64,000 nt of DNA, taken from positions 124,001 to 188,000 of the forward strand of contig JAIXSY010000042.1 of assembly GCA_027484445.1 (NCBI GenBank). Direction: 5' to 3'. Made by a program: the position numbers and the translations under genes. Source of the DNA: Verrucomicrobiaceae bacterium (GTDB lineage Bacteria > Verrucomicrobiota > Verrucomicrobiia > Verrucomicrobiales > Verrucomicrobiaceae). The notes beneath the pieces are model-generated. The model was not told the origin of the DNA. It worked only from the letters and a program-made list of their open reading frames with translations, and did not search any database. Shown in pieces: positions 8,191-18,515 of the stretch (its first letter is position 1; each line of letters opens with the position of its first letter).

Positions 8191-8895
8191 TTTCTTGTTG
8201 CCTTTGCCAGAGCCTTTTTTTGTGGCCAGTGGGGCCACTTTCTCCCCAGGGCGTGGTAGCTCCGCCTTCCGCTTTTCCCATTCAGGATTCAGCATGGCTT
8301 CACGGATCACTAGGTTTCGAAAGGCGACGCTCTGTCCGCCCACGGTAAACCCTGGTGCGGCCTTCGTTTGTGTGAACAAGTCAGCGCTGCCCCAGGCAGC
8401 CAAGTCATTGACTTGGCCCGTCATTGCATCGCCGACCATCTCCAGCCGCACCTTGTGCCAAATGCCCGGCGCGAGCTCAGCCGAGAAGCGCGCAAACACC
8501 ACTGCCTTGTCTGGACCTTCATGATCATGGTCATCCCGTTGAATCGTCACCGATTTGGGCGTCAGGCTGATCCTCGCCATATGATCCTTCACCGCATTGA
8601 TCGATAGACTTGTGCTTCGGGCACCTTGCCATTGGAATTCATACTCGATGATGAAGTCCTTCAGCTGAAGTGGAAGACGAATCACTGCCCCGTGCTTGTC
8701 CTCGGTAAGCTCAGCCCCCTGCCAGCTCCCGTTCGCCAATTCCCATTTGCCTTTCGCTGCCCGCCAGGGAGCCGTGGGTGCTGTGTCCAGCTTCGACTCG
8801 TGCAGGATCTGGCCAGGTAGGGCCAGCAGTGGGCGCGGTTCGGCAGCTTGAGCAAAGGTCAGCGACAGCAGAAAATAGGGGAAAAGACTCTTCAT
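8179..8895 (-). CDS. Secreted DUF1080-like (3-keto-disaccharide hydrolase fold) protein
   Basis: 238 residues with a signal peptide (MKSLFPYFLLSLTFAQAA). The mature part looks like a concanavalin-type beta sandwich: an opening segment with GKWELANGSW, a middle DFIIEYEFQW and a late IWHKVRLEMVG. This order resembles the DUF1080/3-keto-glucoside hydrolase family that is greatly expanded in Verrucomicrobiota and Planctomycetota. The usual C-terminal IGFQ/HG region is not obvious, and the C-terminal 30 residues are Lys/Gly-rich (TKKGSGKGNKK). It is probably periplasmic. Catalytic activity cannot be judged from what is visible. A more typical family member lies at 62476-63159. Confidence 0.65.
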   Translation of the reverse strand: MKSLFPYFLLSLTFAQAAEPRPLLALPGQILHESKLDTAPTAPWRAAKGKWELANGSWQGAELTEDKHGAVIRLPLQLKDFIIEYEFQWQGARSTSLSINAVKDHMARISLTPKSVTIQRDDHDHEGPDKAVVFARFSAELAPGIWHKVRLEMVGDAMTGQVNDLAAWGSADLFTQTKAAPGFTVGGQSVAFRNLVIREAMLNPEWEKRKAELPRPGEKVAPLATKKGSGKGNKKSAP

Positions 8896-9007
8896 GGCTG
8901 CCTCGAAACGCCCTAGAGAAGGTTAGCTTGCCTCAAAATTCTCGGTTTCCTGTGAACAAATGCCGCGTAGTTTCGACTAACTCCCCGTTCATCCACCCCA
9001 TCCCCTC

Positions 9008-9328
9008 ATGAAATCCATCACCCTCTCGTTGATCGCCATTCTTGGTCTTTCTTCCTGTGCCACGGGCCCGAACGCTCAAACCGGAGCTGTCATGGGCGCC
9101 CTTGGCGGAGCAGCCCTCGGTGGCATCATTGGCAATCAAAGCGGACGTGGCCTGGAAGGTGCCGCCATCGGTGCAGGCATCGGTGCCCTTGGCGGCAACG
9201 CCATCGGCAATTCCCAGGATCAGCGTAACGCGGCCTACTACAACCAGCAGCAAGGTTATTACCGTCAGCAGCCTCAGTATCGCCAGCCTGCCGGTTACTA
9301 CCCCAACGGCCAGCCCTACTACCGTTAA
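9008..9328 (+). CDS. Small glycine-zipper lipoprotein
   Basis: 106 residues. The signal ends in lipobox LSSC (Cys at about 18), predicting a lipid-anchored envelope protein. Residues about 28-70 are a glycine-zipper membrane segment with repeated GxxxG spacing (GALGGAALGG, GAAIGAGIGALGG). The tail is rich in Gln, Tyr and Pro (QQQGYYRQQPQYRQ), low in complexity and probably disordered. Such YMGG/OmpA-like glycine-zipper proteins are common outer-membrane lipoproteins of unclear function. It is a stand-alone gene with its own terminator directly downstream. Confidence 0.75.
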   Translation: MKSITLSLIAILGLSSCATGPNAQTGAVMGALGGAALGGIIGNQSGRGLEGAAIGAGIGALGGNAIGNSQDQRNAAYYNQQQGYYRQQPQYRQPAGYYPNGQPYYR

Positions 9329-9365
9329 TCATTGCTGGGCTGGGCTCCATGCCTAACCCCGATTC

Positions 9366-9412
9366 ACCCGCTTCTCTCCATCGTTCGATGCACCGGAGAA
9401 GCGGGTTTTTTG
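9366..9412 (+). terminator. Rho-independent terminator after the glycine-zipper lipoprotein
   Basis: A perfect 10-base stem (CCCGCTTCTC and GAGAAGCGGG) with a 19-base loop is followed by TTTTTT. It starts about 37 bases after the stop codon of the lipoprotein gene and is in the correct orientation. The adjoining stretch 9413-9722 holds no gene I can support. Confidence 0.85.
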
Positions 9413-9722
9413 TGTTTGCTAGGATGCAGGCAAGGCCGCCGCCGCTGGGTCGGCATGTGCTGCTGGTCCTTGGATGACCCAGGGGAGACTTCACACCTGT
9501 GGCAAAGCTTCAGCCCCGTTCGTGCCTCTTTTCCAGAGCCAACGGACCCAGCATGCTGGACATGTCTTTTGCCGACCCTGACCTGGTATTGCTTGGCGAG
9601 AAGCCAATGAATTGATCCTGAATGAATAGATGTCAGGAGGCAGGAAAGACTAGGATTGTGTTCCGGGCATGGATTCAGTAAAAGCGAAGCAATATTGCCA
9701 GAGACCAACCCAACCTAACCTC

Positions 9723-12700
9723 ATGCGCAAAACCCTACCGCTTGCTCTTGGTGCTATTTGTCTCGTTCTGATCGGGTTATGGCTGCATGAGGAAGACACA
9801 ACGCCGCGTTCGTCCGCACCAGTCCAAAGGCCGATTTCGTCGGCAAAACCGGTTAGGCTGTCTGCCCCGACGAAGGTCTTTACGGCTTGGTTTGATGAGT
9901 ACAGGGCTGCCCCTTCACCAGAGAGTCTGGAGCTGGGCAAGGAGTATGCAAGGCAGCACACGAAGGAGATCCGACGTCTGATCTTTGAGGACCCGCAGCT
10001 CGCCATCGAGAGCGCGGTGCCGATGGTGGTTCGGCAAAAATTGCCGAAGGAGATACTCCCGCTGCTGGAAGAGCGGGTGCGCGTCCGTGGGGATTACGAG
10101 GTGTATGGCAATGTGCCGCTGGAGGGACAAGAGGCCACGACCCAGCCCTACACTCGCACGATTTCAACGAAGGATGGCAAGCGCTGGAATGCGCATGTGT
10201 ATGGTGGGCGGCAGTGGCAGCGCAGCACGATGAATGCATCGCTGAATGGGGTGGCTGTGGGGCGTGAGATGGCGGTGAGTGATTCGCCGCTGCGCGTGCT
10301 GGAGGTTGGGGAGGTACCGGAGAATGATGGGCGGCAGATCGTGGAGTCCTGTCCGGTGTCCGGCATCGAGACAGAGGTGGAGCAGGCGGCCGATGGAACG
10401 CTAGCGGCGGTCTCGGAGGAGACCCCGGCTTTTGAGACGCCTGAGCGCGTCATCTATGTGTGCAGTGGCGGCCACATCTCACAGATTGCGGAGCAATACC
10501 TCGGTGAGGAGCAAGAGCGGCACATGGCGGTGCTAGGCACGGATTTGTTTGCGGGTACGGGCTCGGGGCCTGCTCATGCACCGGTCTCAGGTTCCATTCC
10601 CAGCAGCTGGACTCTGGGGAACCGCACCTTTCTCTACATTCGCGCCTGCTTCCCGGACAATCCGGTGGACCCGCAGAATGAGCAGGAGTGTCACGACATG
10701 CTGAAAGCGGCGAATGACTACGTGGTGCAGACGAGTTATGGGCGCTGCTACCTGACCTATGCTGTGGCTCCGCTGGTGGTGCTGCCTTACCCTCTGGAAT
10801 GGTACAACCGCTATGAAACAGACGTGGGGAACGGGGACTTTTTGGTACAAGGCCATGCGATTCAGATTGCGAGGTCGATGGGTTATAACATCAACAGCTA
10901 CGACATGTGGGCTGTGCGCTGGAGCGGCGGGCCGGGCAGCTACGGTGGCAGTGCCAGTGTGAACGCACCTGGCATGCGCATGAAGACAAGCAGCAGTGGC
11001 ACTTTCATCCACGAGCTAGGACACAATCTGGGCCTGTGGCACGCGAACTACTGGCGCACGACTCCACCGAGCGTGACGGGTCCGGGGAATAACTTGGAAT
11101 ACGGCAATACCTTTGACGTGCTGGGGAACAGCGGCAGCAGTGGGCAGTTCACGGCGAGCTTCAAAAACACGCTCGCCTGGATGCCCCCGGAGCAGTTCTG
11201 GAATGTGACAAGCAGTGGGTTGTATCGCATTGCCCAGACGGACGCTAGCATCGCGAACCCAAGCCTGCGGTATGCCATCCGCGTGCGTCGGGACGTGGAG
11301 CGGGATTTCTGGGCAGAGTTCCGTCTCAGGCACCCAGGGAATCTAGGCTTCACCAACGGACTGATGATGACCTTTGACCGCTGGGGTCTCAGTGGCATCG
11401 GTGGCAGTGGTGGAGCGCCGTTGAATGGATCAAATGCGGGAGCGCAGCTGCTGGACATGACGCCGGGTAGCTTCGGCAATGGCATCACGGATACTCGAAA
11501 CGATTCCGCCTTGTGGGTCGGCCGCACCTACAGCGATCCTGATTTCAACATACATTTCACCCCTGTGGCGCGGAATGTCAGCACGGTGCCGCCCTCCATG
11601 GATGTGCAGGTGCAAATCGGCGATGCGCCAGGAAACAACGCGCCTACCTTGAGTGTTGCCGCGAGTGCGACGAGTGTCGGCACGGGAGTGAATGTGACGC
11701 TGACGGCCACGGCGAGTGATGCCGATGGCGATATGCTGGCCTACGCCTGGGTTTTTGATGATGGCAACTACTCCACGAACAACAGTCCCGTTCAGACAAA
11801 ATCGTGGGGCACAGCTGGACGCTATCAAGTGCTGTGCACGGCCAGTGACATGAAAGGCAAACGCACGACCAGGGCTGTGCTGATCACAGTAGGTTCGCCA
11901 ACAAATTTTACGGTGAGCGGCAACATCACTGGACCCGATCTCCAGCCGGTGGAGGGTGTGTATGTAGCGAATTTTGCTCCTTCGAACAACACCAGCCATG
12001 GCAGCAGTGCTACCTTTCGCGGTACATGGACAGATAGCGACGGCAATTACACCTTGACCGGAGTGGCGGCGGGCACTTTCTCCATCACGCCGAATTTGTA
12101 TCCGTTGGTGTTCACGGCGCAGTCGGTCACGGTTGGACCGAGTGCGACGGGAGTGAATTTCACCAGCACGACGCTGCCAGCAGTGACAATTTCGTATCCC
12201 GATGATGTCGCGGCAGAGGGCTCGACGGCGAATCCGGCGACGATCCGTCTCACGCGTGAGGGATCGACGGCAGCGGACCTATCGGTGCAAATTTATAATG
12301 TAAACACTGGCAGTGCTACGCGGACCACGGATTACACACTTTCTCCGGCTCCTTCGGCGGCTACGAGCCCAGATGGCGGCAGCGGTACGTCGCAGTACAT
12401 CATTCCGGCAGGTGCTGCTACGCTCGACATCACGCTGACGCCGGTGAATGACACTGCGGCTGAAGGGGTGGAGGTGGCGTCGCTGGACTTTGTCAACACA
12501 GCGCAGGGTTACATCATGGCGGGAAATCCCAAAGCTCAGGTGTCGATCACGGATGACGAGAGCTCGTTGCCCGTGGTGAGGATCACGTCGGTGGATGATT
12601 CGGGTCATGAGGCAGGTGCCGACACGCTGACGCTGAGGGTCGAGCGCAATGGCCCTACGACTAGCGCGCTCACGGTGAACATCAGCTACAGTGGCACAGC

Positions 12701-15700
12701 CACGCGCAACAGCGACTACACTGCACCGAACAGTGCCACGATCCCCATCGGCGAATCGAGCACGACTTTTATGCTGACTCCGCTGAATGATAACAACATC
12801 GAGACGACGGAGACCATCATCTGCTCGACGACCACCAACGCGGCCTACCTTCGCAGTCCGTTGTCGGCAGAGCAGTCGGTGACGAGCCAGCTCAATGACG
12901 ATGACATGCCCACGGCGAGCATTGCCGCGACCGACCCTTTGGCGAGTGAGACGGGGATGGACAGGGGTGTCTTTACCCTCACGCGCACTGGCAGCACGGA
13001 CGCGGCTTTGACCGTGGATTATGGTGTGAATGGCCGTGCGATCTTGGGCACGGACTATCGCCGTCTGGAAGGGCGCGCGGTGATCCCAGCAGGCTCAGCG
13101 ACTACGACTGTGGAGATCGTGCCCTTTGATGATGCACTGGATGAAGGCACACAGGATGTCGTCCTGCAGCTACGGACGTCGCAGGCGTATTTCATCAACC
13201 CCAATGCACAGACGGGTACGGTGATCATCGCGGACAATGATGACTCGCAGGTTTACCTTGAGCTGAACACGGGCAGTGGCAATGAACCGGCCAGTGGCAG
13301 CGCAAATGGTCCTGTTTTTCAAATCACACGGCCTTCGACTGGAACTGCCATTACCGTGAATTACATCATCACGGGCACGGCCACGAGTGGCACGGACTTC
13401 ACCGCACTGCCGGGCAGCATCGCCTTTGCTACGACAGACACGAACCGGACCATCACCGTCAGCATGCTAGCCGACACGGCGCTGGAGGATGCGGAGTCGG
13501 TGACGATGACGATCACACCCGGCACAGGTTACTCGCCCCTGGTGGGCCAGAATCAAAGTGCCACGGGCTGGATCTATGATGGCGATCAGCCGATGGTGGA
13601 GGTGAATGTGGCAGATGCCACCAGTGGCCTGACCGTCCCCTTCACGGAAGCCACTGTGGCGGGTGAGGACTTTTTCATCAGCCGACGTGGAGCCACGACA
13701 GTTGCTCTGGTGGTGAACTATACCATGAGTGGCAGTGCGACGCAGGGCATGGATTACAATGCGCTCAGCGGCAGCGTGACGATCCCTGCTGGGAGTGCAG
13801 GTGCTTATGTCAATGTCCTGCCTATCAATGACACGACCCCAGAGGGCGTAGAAACCATTGTTCTGACTCTGACACCGACCACGCCAACAAGCACCTATGG
13901 CATGCGGGTGGGCACGGCGACGATGCTGCTCGGTGACAATGACAGCTTCACCAACATGAGTGTGAGCTTTGCAGCCACTACGGCGACAGTGAATGAATCC
14001 GCAGGCACCTACAATCTGACGGTGAACCGCACGGGCACCTCCACTGGCCTGGCAAGTGTGCAGTATCGAGTGAATGGCGGCAGTGCTGCAGGCAATGGCA
14101 TCGACTTTTCGCTGAATGAGGGTGTGCTGAACTTCGCGATGGGTGAAACGAGCAAGCTCATCCCGATTGCCATCACGAATGACCAGCTTCCTGAGCCAGC
14201 GGAGACGTTGGTGGTGCAGCTTTTGAATGCAACAGGGGCCAACCTCGGCACGAGCAGCCACACGCTGACGATCACGAATCAATCCATGCCAGAGGCCTTC
14301 AGCGATCCGGCCACATCCATCACTTCCACAGGTGCTGTGCTGAATGGGCGTGTGATGCCGGGTGGGCTGGCCACGACCTATTGGTTCGAGTATGGAACGA
14401 GCCCCGCTTACGGCCAAGTCACAGCCACGCAGAACCTAGCCGCTAGCAATAGCTTTTCCGCCATCACGGCAAACGTCACGGGTTTTCCAGCCCTGACCTA
14501 CCACTATCGTCTGGTGGCGAGCAATGCCCGTGGAACGAGCTATGGCATCAATCAGACCTTCACCACGGTACCAACCATCCACTTTGCCACAGCGCAGACG
14601 GTCCCCATCGTGACAGACGTGTATGCCCCGATGGGCACGCCAGTCATCACCCTGGGTTTCGCTCCCACCGCAGGACAGGTGCTGAAAATGGTGCAGAACG
14701 ATGGCTTCATGCCCATCAGTGGAACCTTTGCGAATCTGCCAGAAGGCAGCCTGATCACGGCAATGCAGGGCAGCACGCCGCACAGCTTTGAGATCAGCTA
14801 CCTGGGCGGAGATGGCAACGATGTGACTTTGACCTCCGTAGATGAGGTGATCACGTTTGGCGAGATCGGCGTGAAGTATGTCGGCGATCCGCCTTTTTCG
14901 CTCAATGCGACATCGAGTGGCGCTTCGACCGTGAGCTTTGAGATCGTGGCAGGAGCAGCGAGCGCGAGTGTGAGTGGAAACGTGGTCACTCTGACCGCCA
15001 CCCCAGGCTCGGTGACAGTCAAGGCTACGGCAGGCACGGCGGTGCCGAAGTATCAGACCTTCGTTCTCGCGGCGGTAGGTTCGCGGCTGGTGCAGATGAG
15101 CATGAGCCGTGCTACGGAAAACATGCTCGCCATCTCAGAAGATGGTTCGCTTTGGGGTTGCGGTTTGAATAGCAACGGCCAGCTCGGCACGGGTAACACG
15201 AATGCCGTGCGGGAGCTGACGAAGATCGGCACTGCAACGAACTGGAGACAGGTGCAAATGGGAGCAGATCATGCCGTGGCGACGCGCACGGACGGCACTC
15301 TCTGGGCCTTTGGACGCAACAACAACGGTCAGGCAGGTCAGGGCAGTCTGACCACCACTCAATACACGACGCCAGTGCAGATCGGCACCGGCACAGACTG
15401 GGCCTGGGCGGTGGCGGGCGCGAATCACTGTGTGGCAGTGAAGACGGATGGCACGCTCTGGGCCTGGGGGGCGAATGGCAGCGGCCAGTGCGGCCAGGGA
15501 AGCACTACGCCAACGAACTACACGGCACCGACTCAGATCGGCACACTCACGACTTGGTCACAGAATGGGGATGCCATCGCGGCCGGGGCGGACTTCACGC
15601 TCATGCTGCAGACCAACGGCAGCCTGTGGGCCTGGGGATTAAACACGAATGGCCAGCTTGGCCTGGATAACACCAACCCGACCACCACGACTCCAACGCA

Positions 15701-18515
15701 GGTCGGTGGCGTGACGACCTGGAACCGCGTCGTCGCGGGGAACTCCTTTGCGATGGCCACCCGAACGAATGGCACGCTCTGGGTTTGGGGGCAGAATTCC
15801 AGCGGTCAGCTGGGGGAGGGCACGACGACGCAAAGCCTAGTTCCGATCTCCAACCCTAGCAGCACAAGTTGGGATCGCATCGCGTGCGGGGCGGAGCATG
15901 TCGTGGCGACGCGCACGGACGGCACGCTTTGGAGCTGGGGACGAAACCAAGTGGGGCAGCTAGGGCAGGGCAGCCTGGACACGCTCCAGGCAGCGAATGC
16001 GCCAGTGCGAGTGGGCACGCTCACCGGTTGGCAAGCTATTGCTGCGGGAGGAAATGGCTCTCTCGCGACACGCGTCGATGGTTTGCATGGCTGGGGCATG
16101 AACAACCAAGGTCAGCTCAGTGTGGTGCATCGGGTGGCCTTGCCTTTGATGCATCATTTTGGCCGTGTGATCCAGGCGGTCGCCCTCAATGCGCAAAGTT
16201 ACCTACTGCGTGAAGATGGCACGATCTGGGGCCTGGGCTACAACATCAATGGTAGCCTCGGGCTCAGCAGTGGTACCTCCAGCACCAACTCACCCGTGCA
16301 GATCGGCGCGGGTTCCACTTGGCGTCGCATTGCGGGTGGTAGCAGTGGCACGGATGCGGTGTTCTTTGCGATCCGCAGTGATGGCACGCTCTGGGGCATG
16401 GGTTTGAACACCGCCAGCCAGCTCGGTGAGGGGGGCACGACCACGCTGACCAGGCTGACTCAGCTTGGCACGGACACGGACTGGAATGAAATCGTCAGCG
16501 CAGGGGCTCACAGCCTCGCTTTGAAGCAAAACGGCACGCTGTGGGCCTGGGGATCTAACACGAATGGCCAGCTGGGTGATGGCACCACGACCGCCCGCAC
16601 CACACCCGTGCAGATCGGCACGGCCACAGACTGGAGGAGCATCGCCGCCAGCGGATCGCGCTCGCTCGCTCTGAAGACCAACGGCACGCTCTGGGGCTGG
16701 GGCCTGAACAGCAATGGACAGATCGGTGACAACACCACCACACAGCGCAACGCCCCTGTTCAGATCGGCACGGGCACAGACTGGCGCAGCATCGCCGCAG
16801 GAATCACGCACTCTTTGGGCATCCGATCGAATGGAACCCTGTGGGCCTGGGGCCTAAACAGCAGCAATCAGCTCGGTGATGGCACAAGCACGCAACGAAA
16901 TGCGCCACTGCAGATCGGCTCGGCCACAGATTGGCGCAGCATCGCCGCCAGTGGCAATCACAGCCTAGGCACACGCTCCAATGGCACATTATGGAGCTGG
17001 GGCAGCAATTTCCTTGGCCGTGTGGGACGTGCGAACCTAGCCAGCACCACCACGCCATCTCAGGTCGGTACCAGCACAGCCTGGTCAGACGTGCAGCCCA
17101 TGCAAAACGCCAATCACACCCTCGTCACCACGCAGGATGGCAAGCTCTGGGCCTTTGGTTGGAATGCCTACGGTCAGATCGGCTTCGCTGGTCGGGAGCA
17201 CTTTGTTCCGCAGGTCAGTGTTCCGATGATTTCCAGCACCGCACAGACGATCACCTTCAGCGCACCTTCCACCTTGCCAGTGGGAGATACCATCACGCTG
17301 AGTGCGGTGGCATCTAGCGCTTTGCCGGTGCGCTACATCGTCACTGGCCCGGCCTCGCTCAATGAAGACAAGCTCACGATCCAGGCCGCTGGACTTGTCA
17401 CCGTCATCGCCTACCAGCCTGGCGATTCAGACTGGCAGGCTAGCGATATTCGCCATGCGCACATCAATCTCGCCGCACCGACTGTAACCACCCTCGCTGC
17501 CACGAACGTGGGGGCTACCCGTGCTCGGTTGAATGCCAGCGTGAATCCGAACGGCTCCAGCGTCACAGCCGTGTTTCAAAGCGGCACTAGCCCCAGCTTC
17601 GGCACGAACTCGCCCATCACCCTGGCTGCTCCGGCAGGCATCGTGGCGGAAAACGTCTCGCTAGAGCTAACTGGGCTGCTTCCCAGCACGACCTACCACT
17701 TCCGAGTCAACGCCAGCAATCTAGGCGGCACCACGAATGGAGATAGCCTCACCTTCACCACGCTGAGCAATGATGCCAGCCTCTCCGCTCTCGCCTTGAG
17801 CAGTGGACCTCTCACGCCCCCCTTTGCGAGCCAAACCCTCAGCTACTCTGCCACGGTTAGCACTTCCACCCCGAGCGTCACGGTATCTGCTACAGCCAGC
17901 CATCCCGCTGCCTTGCTTCAGTATCGGATCAATGGCAGCAGCCCCAGTGCCACGACTGGTGCCTCCATCCCTGTGCCCCTGACCGCTGGCCTCAACACCT
18001 TGCAGCTCGAAGTGACCGCGGAGGATGGACTGACGATGCGGCTTTATACCCTTCAGATCACTCGCACGCCTGGGTTTGAGCAGTGGACTGCGACCACTGG
18101 CATGACCGGCACCATCAACATCGGCCCGATGGACGACTTTGACGGCGATGGCCTCGCGAATGTGCTCGAATACGCCATGGGCCTGGTGGGTGCGAACCCT
18201 GCCAGTTCGGGATCGCTTGTCTGGACGGGCACAGCGCTCCTTGCCCCAGGGCAGCCGATTTGCCGCCTCCTTGTGCCGCCGGGTGAAACCGTTCCCGTGT
18301 GGTGCGCGCTGTACGTTCGGAGGAAAGATCACGCCCTGACCGGTCTAAGCTATACCCCCTACTTCAGCACGAATCTCAGCACCTGGGAGACCAGTATCGC
18401 TGCCCCTATGGTCCTGAGCGATGATGGGACCTACCAACTGCTCTGCCTGCCCAACCCAGAGATCGCAGGTCAGCGAGCGCGCTACTTTCAACTGGGCATC
18501 ACCTTGACACCTTGA
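9723..18515 (+). CDS. Giant secreted multidomain protein: metzincin protease, PKD, six Calx-beta, fourteen RCC1 repeats
   Basis: About 2930 residues. An N-terminal hydrophobic export or anchor segment (LPLALGAICLVLIGLWL) precedes a metalloprotease domain with HELGHNLGLWH at 430-440, a full metzincin HExxHxxGxxH zinc site. Then follow a PKD domain (about 640-724), a carboxypeptidase-regulatory-like domain (about 726-812), six Calx-beta domains (about 816-1520, each closing with a DDxD-like acidic turn), an Fn3-like domain, and fourteen RCC1 repeats with LWAWGxNxxGQLG cores (about 1790-2500). The C-terminal part has a second Fn3-like domain, a cadherin-like beta sandwich and DFDGDGLANVLEYAMG. 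The ATG at 9723 is preferred because the hydrophobic segment starts right there; an in-frame ATG at 9669 also exists. It is probably a cell-surface or secreted calcium-dependent protein. Substrate and partner are unknown. Confidence 0.85.
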   Translation: MRKTLPLALGAICLVLIGLWLHEEDTTPRSSAPVQRPISSAKPVRLSAPTKVFTAWFDEYRAAPSPESLELGKEYARQHTKEIRRLIFEDPQLAIESAVPMVVRQKLPKEILPLLEERVRVRGDYEVYGNVPLEGQEATTQPYTRTISTKDGKRWNAHVYGGRQWQRSTMNASLNGVAVGREMAVSDSPLRVLEVGEVPENDGRQIVESCPVSGIETEVEQAADGTLAAVSEETPAFETPERVIYVCSGGHISQIAEQYLGEEQERHMAVLGTDLFAGTGSGPAHAPVSGSIPSSWTLGNRTFLYIRACFPDNPVDPQNEQECHDMLKAANDYVVQTSYGRCYLTYAVAPLVVLPYPLEWYNRYETDVGNGDFLVQGHAIQIARSMGYNINSYDMWAVRWSGGPGSYGGSASVNAPGMRMKTSSSGTFIHELGHNLGLWHANYWRTTPPSVTGPGNNLEYGNTFDVLGNSGSSGQFTASFKNTLAWMPPEQFWNVTSSGLYRIAQTDASIANPSLRYAIRVRRDVERDFWAEFRLRHPGNLGFTNGLMMTFDRWGLSGIGGSGGAPLNGSNAGAQLLDMTPGSFGNGITDTRNDSALWVGRTYSDPDFNIHFTPVARNVSTVPPSMDVQVQIGDAPGNNAPTLSVAASATSVGTGVNVTLTATASDADGDMLAYAWVFDDGNYSTNNSPVQTKSWGTAGRYQVLCTASDMKGKRTTRAVLITVGSPTNFTVSGNITGPDLQPVEGVYVANFAPSNNTSHGSSATFRGTWTDSDGNYTLTGVAAGTFSITPNLYPLVFTAQSVTVGPSATGVNFTSTTLPAVTISYPDDVAAEGSTANPATIRLTREGSTAADLSVQIYNVNTGSATRTTDYTLSPAPSAATSPDGGSGTSQYIIPAGAATLDITLTPVNDTAAEGVEVASLDFVNTAQGYIMAGNPKAQVSITDDESSLPVVRITSVDDSGHEAGADTLTLRVERNGPTTSALTVNISYSGTATRNSDYTAPNSATIPIGESSTTFMLTPLNDNNIETTETIICSTTTNAAYLRSPLSAEQSVTSQLNDDDMPTASIAATDPLASETGMDRGVFTLTRTGSTDAALTVDYGVNGRAILGTDYRRLEGRAVIPAGSATTTVEIVPFDDALDEGTQDVVLQLRTSQAYFINPNAQTGTVIIADNDDSQVYLELNTGSGNEPASGSANGPVFQITRPSTGTAITVNYIITGTATSGTDFTALPGSIAFATTDTNRTITVSMLADTALEDAESVTMTITPGTGYSPLVGQNQSATGWIYDGDQPMVEVNVADATSGLTVPFTEATVAGEDFFISRRGATTVALVVNYTMSGSATQGMDYNALSGSVTIPAGSAGAYVNVLPINDTTPEGVETIVLTLTPTTPTSTYGMRVGTATMLLGDNDSFTNMSVSFAATTATVNESAGTYNLTVNRTGTSTGLASVQYRVNGGSAAGNGIDFSLNEGVLNFAMGETSKLIPIAITNDQLPEPAETLVVQLLNATGANLGTSSHTLTITNQSMPEAFSDPATSITSTGAVLNGRVMPGGLATTYWFEYGTSPAYGQVTATQNLAASNSFSAITANVTGFPALTYHYRLVASNARGTSYGINQTFTTVPTIHFATAQTVPIVTDVYAPMGTPVITLGFAPTAGQVLKMVQNDGFMPISGTFANLPEGSLITAMQGSTPHSFEISYLGGDGNDVTLTSVDEVITFGEIGVKYVGDPPFSLNATSSGASTVSFEIVAGAASASVSGNVVTLTATPGSVTVKATAGTAVPKYQTFVLAAVGSRLVQMSMSRATENMLAISEDGSLWGCGLNSNGQLGTGNTNAVRELTKIGTATNWRQVQMGADHAVATRTDGTLWAFGRNNNGQAGQGSLTTTQYTTPVQIGTGTDWAWAVAGANHCVAVKTDGTLWAWGANGSGQCGQGSTTPTNYTAPTQIGTLTTWSQNGDAIAAGADFTLMLQTNGSLWAWGLNTNGQLGLDNTNPTTTTPTQVGGVTTWNRVVAGNSFAMATRTNGTLWVWGQNSSGQLGEGTTTQSLVPISNPSSTSWDRIACGAEHVVATRTDGTLWSWGRNQVGQLGQGSLDTLQAANAPVRVGTLTGWQAIAAGGNGSLATRVDGLHGWGMNNQGQLSVVHRVALPLMHHFGRVIQAVALNAQSYLLREDGTIWGLGYNINGSLGLSSGTSSTNSPVQIGAGSTWRRIAGGSSGTDAVFFAIRSDGTLWGMGLNTASQLGEGGTTTLTRLTQLGTDTDWNEIVSAGAHSLALKQNGTLWAWGSNTNGQLGDGTTTARTTPVQIGTATDWRSIAASGSRSLALKTNGTLWGWGLNSNGQIGDNTTTQRNAPVQIGTGTDWRSIAAGITHSLGIRSNGTLWAWGLNSSNQLGDGTSTQRNAPLQIGSATDWRSIAASGNHSLGTRSNGTLWSWGSNFLGRVGRANLASTTTPSQVGTSTAWSDVQPMQNANHTLVTTQDGKLWAFGWNAYGQIGFAGREHFVPQVSVPMISSTAQTITFSAPSTLPVGDTITLSAVASSALPVRYIVTGPASLNEDKLTIQAAGLVTVIAYQPGDSDWQASDIRHAHINLAAPTVTTLAATNVGATRARLNASVNPNGSSVTAVFQSGTSPSFGTNSPITLAAPAGIVAENVSLELTGLLPSTTYHFRVNASNLGGTTNGDSLTFTTLSNDASLSALALSSGPLTPPFASQTLSYSATVSTSTPSVTVSATASHPAALLQYRINGSSPSATTGASIPVPLTAGLNTLQLEVTAEDGLTMRLYTLQITRTPGFEQWTATTGMTGTINIGPMDDFDGDGLANVLEYAMGLVGANPASSGSLVWTGTALLAPGQPICRLLVPPGETVPVWCALYVRRKDHALTGLSYTPYFSTNLSTWETSIAAPMVLSDDGTYQLLCLPNPEIAGQRARYFQLGITLTP

